64,000 bases of DNA. Origin: DATKRB01 sp036501425. GTDB taxonomy: Bacteria; Actinomycetota; Acidimicrobiia; Acidimicrobiales; RAAP-2. The notes below the pieces were generated by a model, which saw only the letters and a list, made by a program, of their open reading frames with translations, searched no databases and was not told the origin of the DNA. The stretch is from the NCBI GenBank assembly GCA_036501425.1, contig DASYAI010000056.1:124001-188000 (forward strand). The letters are read 5' to 3'. Below, in pieces: positions 33,247 through 39,406 of this stretch (positions are counted from its first letter, which is position 1; every line of letters starts with the position of its first letter). The position numbers and the translations under genes are program-made.

Positions 33247-34385
33247 GCCGCGTCCTCCTTCTGCTCCAACGACGAGGTCAGGCGCCCGCGATGCTCGGCA
33301 ACGCTCCCGTAGAGGCGGGAGCCGAGGACCACCCGGCGTAAGTACAGGTGCATGTCGTGTTCGAATGTGACGCCGATGCCGCCGTGCATCTGAACGCAGT
33401 CGTGCATGAGCTCGACCCCGTAGTGCCCGACGTAGGCCTTGCCCGCCGACAGCAGGTCCCAGGCCTCGGGGCGAGCCTCGCCGACCGCATCGGTCGCTCC
33501 GTCGGCGATGGCGTGGCTCGCCTCGAGCCACAGCTTCATGTCGGCGAAGCGATGCTTGAGCTCCTGGTAGCTGGCCAGCGGGCGACCGAACGAGTACCGG
33601 TCGAACGCCCATTCGAGGGTCATCTTGAAGGCCCGGTCCATCGCGCCGACCATCTCGGAGAGCTCGACCGCCACCGCCACCTGGGTCTGCCAGTCGACGT
33701 CGGCGCCCGCCCGACCAACCTCGCCCACGACGGCCGACGCCGGCAGCTCGACCCCGTCGAACGTGAGCCGGCCGAAGCGCCGGGTGAGGTCGATGCTGTG
33801 CATCGGCTTGACCGCCACCCCCGGCGTCGACGCCGGCACCAGCACCTGGGTCAGACCGTCCCCGGTGCGAGCGGTCACGAAGAAGTACTCGGCCTGCCCG
33901 GCCGACTCGACCGGTGCCTTGACCCCCGACAGGCGGACCGTGTCCCCGGTGACCTCGGCGCTCAGGGTGACGTCGCCCAGCGCGTCGTGCGGGCGGGGCT
34001 CGCTGAACGCCCACGTGCCGATTGCCGCGCCACTGAGGAGCGCGCCCAGCGCCTCGCCCTTCTGCTCGTCGGAGCCGGCCCTCGAGAGGGCGCCGGCCAC
34101 GATCGCGGCCGGCACGAGCGGGCCCGGAGCGGCGTGATTGCCGAACTCGAACCCGACCAGCGCCAGGTCGGCCACCGGCCGACCCGAGATGCTGCCCCCG
34201 CCGTCCTCCTCGCTGACCAGCAGCGACGTCCAACCCAGCTCGGCGCCCTGCACCCAGAAGTCCCGGTCGAAGCCGGCCGGATCGTTGCGCTTGGCCCGCA
34301 GCTCCGAAACGGGCGTCTTGTCCTCGAGGAATTTGCGGGTCGTCTCCGCGAAGAATTCCTGGTCGGACGTGAGCTCCAATTCCAC
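33243..34385 (-). CDS. Acyl-CoA dehydrogenase (partner subunit)
   Basis: About 380 residues from a GTG preceded by GGGGAGGA; the open frame upstream runs into an unrelated relic. It has the acyl-CoA dehydrogenase pattern (FFAETTRKFLEDKTPVSELR; GWTSLLVSEEDGGG; YSFGRPLASYQELKHRFADM; CVQMHGGIGVTFEHDMHLYLRR). The beta domain is shortened and lacks the usual TEPxxGSD, reading WAFSEPRPHDALGDV. Paired FadE subunits often split active-site duties in this way. Its stop overlaps the partner start. Confidence 0.9.
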   Translation of the reverse strand: MELELTSDQEFFAETTRKFLEDKTPVSELRAKRNDPAGFDRDFWVQGAELGWTSLLVSEEDGGGSISGRPVADLALVGFEFGNHAAPGPLVPAAIVAGALSRAGSDEQKGEALGALLSGAAIGTWAFSEPRPHDALGDVTLSAEVTGDTVRLSGVKAPVESAGQAEYFFVTARTGDGLTQVLVPASTPGVAVKPMHSIDLTRRFGRLTFDGVELPASAVVGEVGRAGADVDWQTQVAVAVELSEMVGAMDRAFKMTLEWAFDRYSFGRPLASYQELKHRFADMKLWLEASHAIADGATDAVGEARPEAWDLLSAGKAYVGHYGVELMHDCVQMHGGIGVTFEHDMHLYLRRVVLGSRLYGSVAEHRGRLTSSLEQKEDAA

Positions 34386-34479
34386 GAATCGTCCTCCCCA
34401 CGTTTGGGTCGCCAAGAACCTACTCCGTGGACATCCCCTCGTCATATGGGACCTGGCGCGGTCCCGCGTGGGTCGCAGG

Positions 34480-35000
34480 CCGCCATATCGCTCGGCCGGC
34501 ACCGCGAAGCCAGGCGGCACCAGGACGTCGGACGCCACCAGCTCACCCACGGCGGCCCGTCCCAGGCCGAGCAGCGCCTCGTCGGTGCCCGACCGAGGAT
34601 GTCGAGGACCTTCTTGACCCCGGTCTCCCCTCCTGCCGCCAGCCCCACAACGACGCCCGGCCGATCATGACGGCCCGGGCCCCGAACGCCGGCCTTGACC
34701 ACGTCGCCTCCCCGGCGGATCCCGCCGTCGAAAAGCACCTCGGCCTGGTCGCCGACGGCCGCCACCACCGCCGGCAGCGCCCGGATCGAGGCGGGGGTCC
34801 CGTCGAGGTTGTTGCCCCCGTGGTTCGAAACCGCGACCGAGCTGGCCCCGGCGTCCACCGCCCGCCGGGCGTCGTCGGGCCGCATCACGCCCTTGACCGC
34901 AAAAGGGGCTCGGCCACTGCCGGCGCAACCAGGCGATGCCGTCCCCGGTCGGCGGCAGGGTCTGCAGCCATCGGCCATACGCGGCGAAGAAGCCCGGCGC
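34480..35000 (-). pseudogene. Remnant of an FMN-dependent alpha-hydroxy-acid dehydrogenase
   Basis: Translating the three minus frames in turn gives consecutive pieces of the family: GIAWLRRQW; PFAVKGVMRPDDARRAVDAG; VSNHGGNNLDGTPASIRALP; LFDGGIRRGGDVVKAG; GARAVMIGRASLWG; LAAGGETGVKKVLDIL; then GTDEALLGLGRAAVGELV. These are the FMN- and substrate-binding segments of the C-terminal half of lactate/glycolate oxidase-type enzymes. At least three frame changes break it and the N-terminal half is missing. The breakpoint abuts the direct repeat at 35008-35046. It is a dead gene. Confidence 0.75.
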
Positions 35001-35007
35001 CTCCTCG

Positions 35008-35046
35008 AGGATCCGGTCAGAGGGTCAGAGGATCCGGTCAGAGGAT
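35008..35046. repeat. 21-bp direct repeat at a gene-relic junction
   Basis: AGGATCCGGTCAGAGG occurs at 35008 and again 21 bases later at 35029 (the last two bases differ). The second copy supplies the stop codon of the DUF488 gene, and the first abuts the truncated end of the FMN dehydrogenase relic. Confidence 0.7.
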
Positions 35047-35478
35047 ATCGACGACTTCGATGCCCGGATCGATCTGTTGGGCCATGTCCGTGACCAGCTG
35101 ACGATGGCAGTGGCGGGCGCTCCGCTCGACGCACAAGACGGCGATCCGCCGCTCGCGGGCGTCATCGACCAGCCGCTGCAGGGCGTCCCCCGAGCGATCG
35201 ACAAGGATCGCACCCAGACGTCGGCGAGCCGCCTGGCCGTCCCCCTGCCGGAACCCGTCACGATTGTCCGGCGGGTTCCCGAGCGTCGCCTCGTGCCGAT
35301 AGTCGATGCCCGCCGCCTCGAGGCTGGCCCGGAGGGGATTCTTGGACCACCCCGGCTTCCGGCTGACCGGATTGAGCCGCACATCGACCAACAGGGACAC
35401 TCCGGCGGCGACCAGCGCGTCGACGAGGCCGGGCACCCGGAGGCCCTCGTAGCCGACGCTGTAGATTCGACCGCTCAT
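35038..35478 (-). CDS. DUF488 family protein
   Basis: About 146 residues from the ATG with GAAGGGA upstream. It starts SGRIYSVGYEGLRVPGLVDAL, has LLVDVRLNPVSRKPGWSKNPL and a C-terminal VLCVERSARHCHRQLV, the conserved Cys/Glu...CHR motif of DUF488. The function of the family is not established. Its 3' end was formed at the direct repeat, but the conserved domain is complete. Confidence 0.87.
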   Translation of the reverse strand: MSGRIYSVGYEGLRVPGLVDALVAAGVSLLVDVRLNPVSRKPGWSKNPLRASLEAAGIDYRHEATLGNPPDNRDGFRQGDGQAARRRLGAILVDRSGDALQRLVDDARERRIAVLCVERSARHCHRQLVTDMAQQIDPGIEVVDIL

Positions 35479-35579
35479 CCGGACGATGGTCCCTTCGGAT
35501 GCCGGCGGCGGCAAGTCCGCATGCCGCCGTCCTCTGCCGCGGTTATCGCCGGTGATCGGTCGGGTACGGGTCCAAGTCG

Positions 35580-35769
35580 TCATGACGGTGGTGCTGGCGG
35601 GCGCGGCGATGGGCCTCGTCGGCTCCGGCCCGTTCGCGGCAGCTATCGCCTCGGCGACCCCGGCTCGACCGGTGCGCAGGCCTTGTCGGCACCCATTGCC
35701 GGCATGATCCCGAACGGGAACGGCTACACCTTGATCGGTCAGGACGGCCATCTCTACCCGTTCACCTGA
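35580..35769 (+). pseudogene. Fragment of a secreted repeat protein
   Basis: A signal-like hydrophobic stretch (MTVVLAGAAMGLVGSG) in one frame is followed, after a frame change near 35640, by GDPGSTGAQALSAPIAGM and NGYTLIGQDGHLYPF before a stop. This resembles one repeat of the GDAxxYGSTG...GYWLVxxDGG secreted repeats frequent in Acidimicrobiia. Only one repeat remains and the frames do not join, so I read it as a relic. Confidence 0.4.
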
Positions 35770-35856
35770 CCGGAGGAGGAATCCGGCGCGCGATGCTGGT
35801 CGCCCCGAGCACCTCGGGCGAGCCGGCAGCCCACCCACGTTCACGAGGAGTCCCAG

Positions 35857-36333
35857 ATGCCCGACACCGTCTTCCCTCCGGACCGCATCGAAGTGACCCG
35901 GCCGATCCCGGCATCCCCCTCCGCTATCTTCGACATCCTGCGCAACCCGGCGGGCCATGTGGCCATCGACGCCTCCGGGATGCTGCAGGACTTCACCGGA
36001 TCGCCGGCGGACAAGGAAGGCGACACGTTCGTGGTCCACATGGACCGCGAGTCGCTCAATGACGTCCCGCTGGGCAAGTACGACGTGACCGTCCACTTCA
36101 TCGTGTTCGAGCGCGACCGCGAGATCGCGTGGGACCTCGGGCCCGATGCCCGCGTCCCGCACTTCTACGGGTACCGACTGGAGCCCGTCGAGGACGGGGT
36201 CACCAACGTGACGTCGTACTACGACTGGTCCAAGGTGACCGGCGATCTGAAGGGACGCTTCCCGATCGTGCCCGAGTCGGCCCTGCGCGCCACGCTGGGC
36301 ATCCTGGAGCGAACGGTCCGAAAGGGCCTGTGA
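35857..36333 (+). CDS. SRPBCC family protein
   Basis: 158 residues, ATG with CGAGGAG upstream. SRPBCC pattern: IEVTRPIPASPSAIFDILRNPAGHVAIDASG, then DVTVHFIVFERDREIAWDLG, HFYGYRLEPVEDGVTNVTSYYDW and a C-terminal helix (ESALRATLGILERTVRKGL). These proteins bind small hydrophobic molecules in the cytoplasm; the ligand is unknown. It has its own 87-base gap after the relic and is followed by the regulatory region of the molybdopterin genes. Confidence 0.85.
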   Translation: MPDTVFPPDRIEVTRPIPASPSAIFDILRNPAGHVAIDASGMLQDFTGSPADKEGDTFVVHMDRESLNDVPLGKYDVTVHFIVFERDREIAWDLGPDARVPHFYGYRLEPVEDGVTNVTSYYDWSKVTGDLKGRFPIVPESALRATLGILERTVRKGL

Positions 36334-36458
36334 TCCGGGCGCTCGCAGCTCGCTCGCCGGCCCACGGCGGGAGCGGCCGGCGCGACGAGCACGGTCCGCC
36401 AGCGAACCGGAAGGGGAACCGCACCCAGGACCCCGCGAGCTTCCCCTGCAGCTCCGAG

Positions 36459-36475
36459 TGAGGGAACCACCCTCA
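36459..36475. promoter_or_regulatory. Palindromic operator candidate upstream of mogA/moaB
   Basis: TGAGGG-AACCA-CCCTCA is a perfect 6-bp inverted repeat with a 5-base centre. It lies where the -35 of the promoter with -10 at 36483 would be, so a bound repressor would block transcription of the molybdopterin genes. The HTH-TOBE protein encoded at 39008 is one possible ligand-sensing regulator. Confidence 0.45.
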
Positions 36476-36482
36476 GAAGCGG

Positions 36483-36488
36483 TAGCGT
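36483..36488 (+). promoter_or_regulatory. Candidate -10 of the molybdopterin operon
   Basis: TAGCGT fits TANNNT and lies 7 bases before the GTG of a 9-codon frame at 36496, consistent with a leaderless transcript starting there. Confidence 0.4.
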
Positions 36489-36495
36489 CTCGCTC

Positions 36496-36525
36496 GTGGC
36501 CGACCATCGTGGCTGCACGGCGTGA
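36496..36525 (+). CDS. Possible 9-codon leader peptide
   Basis: GTG start at the predicted transcription start, encoding MADHRGCTA and ending in TGA at 36523-36525. The stop overlaps the GTG start of the mogA/moaB gene (GTGA). This arrangement would make translation of the molybdopterin gene depend on the leader. It contains one Cys and one His. It is very short, so chance cannot be excluded. Confidence 0.3.
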   Translation: MADHRGCTA

Positions 36526-37007
36526 GCTCGACCTCCACGGTGACGTGGAGCGCCAAGGTGCTGACCGTCTCGGAGTCGGTGAGCGCCGGCGCGCGGGAGG
36601 ATCGATCGGGGACGGCCCTGACCGAACTGTTGGTCCAACGGGGCTTCTCGGTGATCGGGCGGCGGGCGGTACCAGACGGTGTGGTCCCCGTGGCGCAGGC
36701 GCTGCTGGATCTGGCGGAGGGATTCTGTGGTCTGCTCGCCACGACCGGGGGAACCGGGTTCGCGCCCAGTGACCTGACGCCCGAGGCGACCCGCTCGGTG
36801 CTCGAGCGAGAGGCGCCGGGGCTGGGCGAGGCCATGCGGGCCGCCAGCCCGCTGGGTCGGTTGTCTCGCGGCCTGGCCGGAACGATCGGGAGCTGCCTGG
36901 TGGTCAATCTTCCCGGCTCGCCGGCCGGCGCGGTGGAGTCCATGGCTGCCATTGTCGATGTCGTGCCCCATGCGCTGGCCTTGGTGGCCGGCGAGCGTCC
37001 GCACTGA
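36522..37007 (+). CDS. mog: Molybdopterin adenylyltransferase-like MogA/MoaB
   Basis: 161 residues. MogA/MoaB fold: KVLTVSESVSAGAREDRSG, then GLLATTGGTGFAPSDLTPEATRSVLEREAPGLGEAMR and the family end SCLVVNLPGSPAGAVESM. The TTGGTG and PGSP segments bind molybdopterin. The protein adenylates molybdopterin before Mo insertion by MoeA. The GTG start has no ribosome binding site of its own but overlaps a short upstream frame. It is the first gene of the mog-moaA-moaD-moaC-regulator cluster. Confidence 0.92.
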   Translation: MSSTSTVTWSAKVLTVSESVSAGAREDRSGTALTELLVQRGFSVIGRRAVPDGVVPVAQALLDLAEGFCGLLATTGGTGFAPSDLTPEATRSVLEREAPGLGEAMRAASPLGRLSRGLAGTIGSCLVVNLPGSPAGAVESMAAIVDVVPHALALVAGERPH

Positions 37008-37221
37008 GCGGCGCGAGGCATGGAAGCGTCACCATCTGGGCATCGTGGCTGACGATGAACCGTGCTGGGTGGCGCCAGATGATGGCTGGGGAGCCGGGCC
37101 CGGGGAGCTCCGGAGCGAGCGAGGGTGCCGGGCCGTGGTGACCTCGGCTCCGGTCGCGCTCTTGGCGGTCAGGCGACGGGAGCGCCGGACGACGCCCGCG
37201 GACGTACCGGCCCTCGACGAC

Positions 37222-38223
37222 ATGCCGGTCGAGGGCCCTCTGGTCGACCGGTTCGGCCGGGTACACGACGACCTTCGTGTCTCGGTGACCGATCGCTGCA
37301 ATCTCCGTTGCGTCTACTGCATGCCCGAACGGGGCATGGAGTTCCTGCCCCGGAGTGAGCTTCTTTCCTTCGAGGAGATCGTCCGGGTCGCCCGCGTCGC
37401 CCGGGATCTGGGCATCACCTCGGTCCGGCTGACCGGCGGCGAGCCGCTGGTCCGCCGAGGCCTACCCGACCTGGTGTCCCGGCTGGCATCGATCGGCTTC
37501 GAGGACCTGGCCATGACCACCAACGGGATGCTGCTGGCCGAGATGGCCGGGGCCCTGTCGGCGGCCGGGCTGCGGCGGGTGAACGTGAGCTGCGACTCGC
37601 TGCAGCCCGAACGGTTCGGGTCCATCCGGCGTCGCGGGAACCTCGATCGGGTGCTCGAGGCCATGGACGCGGCCGAACGTGCGGGGCTCTCGCCCGTGAA
37701 GGTCAACGTCGTCGTCCTGCGGGGTCGCAACGACGACGAGATCCTCGAGTTTGCCGCCCTGGCCCGCCGGACCGGGCGGCTGGTGCGGTTCATCGAGTTC
37801 ATGCCCCTCGACGCCGAGGGCCGGTGGGACCGAGCGCAGCTGGTCCCCGGTCGGGAGATCTTCGAGCGGATCTCGGCTCGTTGGGCCCTCGAGCCGGTGC
37901 TCGCCCCCGGCGATCCCGCGCCGGCCCAGCGGTACCGGTTCGCCGACGGCCGGGGGGAGATCGGCCTCATCTCGAGCGTGACCCAACCGTTCTGCGGTAC
38001 GTGCAACCGGCTCCGGCTGACGGCGGAGGGGGCGGTCCGCAACTGCCTCTTCTCCGACCGCGAGCGCAACGTGCGCGACGTGCTGCGCCGAGGAGGAGCC
38101 GGGGTCGAGGCCGACGTGGCGCTGCTCCTGCGGCGGGCCGTGTGGGACAAGCAGCCGGGCCACGGGATCAACGATCCCGGGTTCCTTCGCCCAACCCGCT
38201 CGATGTCGATGATCGGGGGCTGA
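37222..38223 (+). CDS. moaA: GTP 3',8-cyclase MoaA
   Basis: About 333 residues from the ATG; a GTG at 37138 with GAGGG upstream would add 28 residues and is possible. Radical SAM motif CNLRCVYC at the N-terminus, the SAM-binding RLTGGEPLVRRGL, and the C-terminal iron-sulfur motif FCGTCNRLRLTAEG followed by NCLF. It ends IGG, the conserved C-terminal double glycine of MoaA. It converts GTP to the cyclic intermediate of molybdopterin synthesis together with MoaC. The next reading frame is moaD. Confidence 0.96.
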   Translation: MPVEGPLVDRFGRVHDDLRVSVTDRCNLRCVYCMPERGMEFLPRSELLSFEEIVRVARVARDLGITSVRLTGGEPLVRRGLPDLVSRLASIGFEDLAMTTNGMLLAEMAGALSAAGLRRVNVSCDSLQPERFGSIRRRGNLDRVLEAMDAAERAGLSPVKVNVVVLRGRNDDEILEFAALARRTGRLVRFIEFMPLDAEGRWDRAQLVPGREIFERISARWALEPVLAPGDPAPAQRYRFADGRGEIGLISSVTQPFCGTCNRLRLTAEGAVRNCLFSDRERNVRDVLRRGGAGVEADVALLLRRAVWDKQPGHGINDPGFLRPTRSMSMIGG

Positions 38224-38461
38224 GACGGCTCGGCTACGGCTGTTCGGCCCCGCTCGGGAAGCGGCCGGGGAGGCCGAGGCCCACCTGGCCGGCGACGACG
38301 TGGCCGAGGTGCTCGGCCGGGCGGAGGATCGCTATGGTGCCGCCTTCGCGGCGGTGCTGGGCATCTCGCGGATCTGGATCAACGAGGAGCCGGCGACCGG
38401 CGACGAAGAGGTGGAGGAACGCGACGAGATCGCCGTCCTCCCACCGGTGTCGGGGGGATGA
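38213..38461 (+). CDS. moaD: Molybdopterin synthase small subunit MoaD, no canonical start codon
   Basis: The frame after moaA reads ETARLRLFGPAREAAGEAEA, then VAEVLGRAEDRYG, ISRIWINEEPATGDEEVEERDEIAVLPPVSGG and TGA. This is a full MoaD with the essential C-terminal Gly-Gly that carries sulfur. The coordinates given are the open stretch: the preceding in-frame stop is at 38210-38212 and no ATG, GTG or TTG occurs before the first strand. Possible readings are a non-standard start such as ACG at 38225, a +1 slip on the GGGGG run at 38215-38219 just before the moaA stop, or a single-base sequence error. The gene is otherwise in the expected place between moaA and moaC. Confidence 0.75.
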   Translation, partial: SGAETARLRLFGPAREAAGEAEAHLAGDDVAEVLGRAEDRYGAAFAAVLGISRIWINEEPATGDEEVEERDEIAVLPPVSGG

Positions 38462-38462
38462 C

Positions 38463-39008
38463 ATGTCCGAGGGCCTGACGCACATCGACGAGCACGGCAG
38501 AGCGCAGATGGTGGACGTCACCGGCAAACCGCCGACCAGGCGAACGGCCGAGGCCCGATGTGTGGTCCGCACGGGGGCGGACGTGGCGGCGGCGCTGGCG
38601 GCCCAGCCCGACGGGACCGACCTGATCGAGATGGCCCGGTTCTCCGGGGTGCTGGCGGCCAAGCAGACGTCGTCGCTCATCCCGCTGTGCCATCCCATCC
38701 CGATCGAGCGGGTGACGGTTGAGATCACGGTGGTCCCGGACGGGTTCGGCGTCGCGGCGACGGCCGAGATCACCCAACGCACCGGTGTCGAGATGGAGGC
38801 ACTGACCGCCTGCGCCGGAGCCGCACTGACCCTGGCTCAGGGCTTCGTCGACGTCGATCCCCGGGTCACCATCGGGGAGTTGACACTGTGGCACAAGTCC
38901 GGCGGCCGATCGGGAGCCTGGCACCGGTCGGCGGCCGGGGAGATGCAGGGGGACGGGCGCGGGGCCCGCTGCGGTGGCGCGTCGGGCGACGTTCGAGGTG
39001 GTCGCTGA
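38463..39008 (+). CDS. moaC: Cyclic pyranopterin monophosphate synthase MoaC
   Basis: About 181 residues, ATG one base after the moaD stop with GGGGGGATGAC upstream. Family marks: MVDVTGKPPTRRTAEA, GVLAAKQTSSLIPLCHPIPI and GVEMEALTACAGAALT, which build the active site. It acts after MoaA to form cyclic pyranopterin monophosphate. The last 25 residues (GDGRGARCGGASGDVRGGR) are an unusual Gly/Arg-rich tail, and the stop shares a base with the next start. Confidence 0.95.
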   Translation: MSEGLTHIDEHGRAQMVDVTGKPPTRRTAEARCVVRTGADVAAALAAQPDGTDLIEMARFSGVLAAKQTSSLIPLCHPIPIERVTVEITVVPDGFGVAATAEITQRTGVEMEALTACAGAALTLAQGFVDVDPRVTIGELTLWHKSGGRSGAWHRSAAGEMQGDGRGARCGGASGDVRGGR

Positions 39009-39406
39009 TGCCGGACTACGGCGTGGTCGAGGCGGCCGGGGTCTTGCGGGTCAGCTCGGACACGGTACGGCGGTGGATCAACGACGGCCAGCTGGAGGCC
39101 ACCAGGACCACCGGGGGCCGCCTCCGGGTGGACGGCGTGGTCCTGGCCCGCTTCGCCCAGTCGCTCTATCAGGGGGCCGCCGGGCCGGGCGCGGCCCGGG
39201 AGTCGATCCGCAACCACTTTTCGGGCATCGTGACCAACGTGGTCACCGACAAGGTCATGGCCCACGTGGAGCTGCAAGCCGGGCCGTTCCGGGTGGTCGC
39301 GCTGATCAGCCGCGAGGCCGTCGACGACATGGAACTGGCCCCCGGCCTCATCGCTCAGGCCGTGGTCAAGGCGACCAACGTGTCGATCCAGCTCGACCGT
39401 CGCTGA
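39008..39406 (+). CDS. HTH-TOBE (Mop) molybdate-responsive protein
   Basis: About 132 residues; ATG overlaps the moaC stop by one base. N-terminal excisionase/MerR-type helix-turn-helix (GVVEAAGVLRVSSDTVRRW, then GGRLRVDGVVLARF) and a C-terminal TOBE/Mop domain (SIRNHFSGIVTNVVTDKVM, then VVALISREAVDDMEL and VVKATNVSIQL). TOBE domains bind molybdate or tungstate. The protein may sense molybdate and regulate the mod and moa genes, as ModE does elsewhere with a different HTH. Its 3' end overlaps the convergent modBC gene by 41 bp. Confidence 0.85.
   Translation: MPDYGVVEAAGVLRVSSDTVRRWINDGQLEATRTTGGRLRVDGVVLARFAQSLYQGAAGPGAARESIRNHFSGIVTNVVTDKVMAHVELQAGPFRVVALISREAVDDMELAPGLIAQAVVKATNVSIQLDRR

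Noticed and set aside
37008..37221. Molybdenum cofactor riboswitch before moaA
   Set aside because: Palindromic GC-rich stretches exist, but I cannot match the known Moco RNA pattern, and the region may be coding if moaA starts at 37138.
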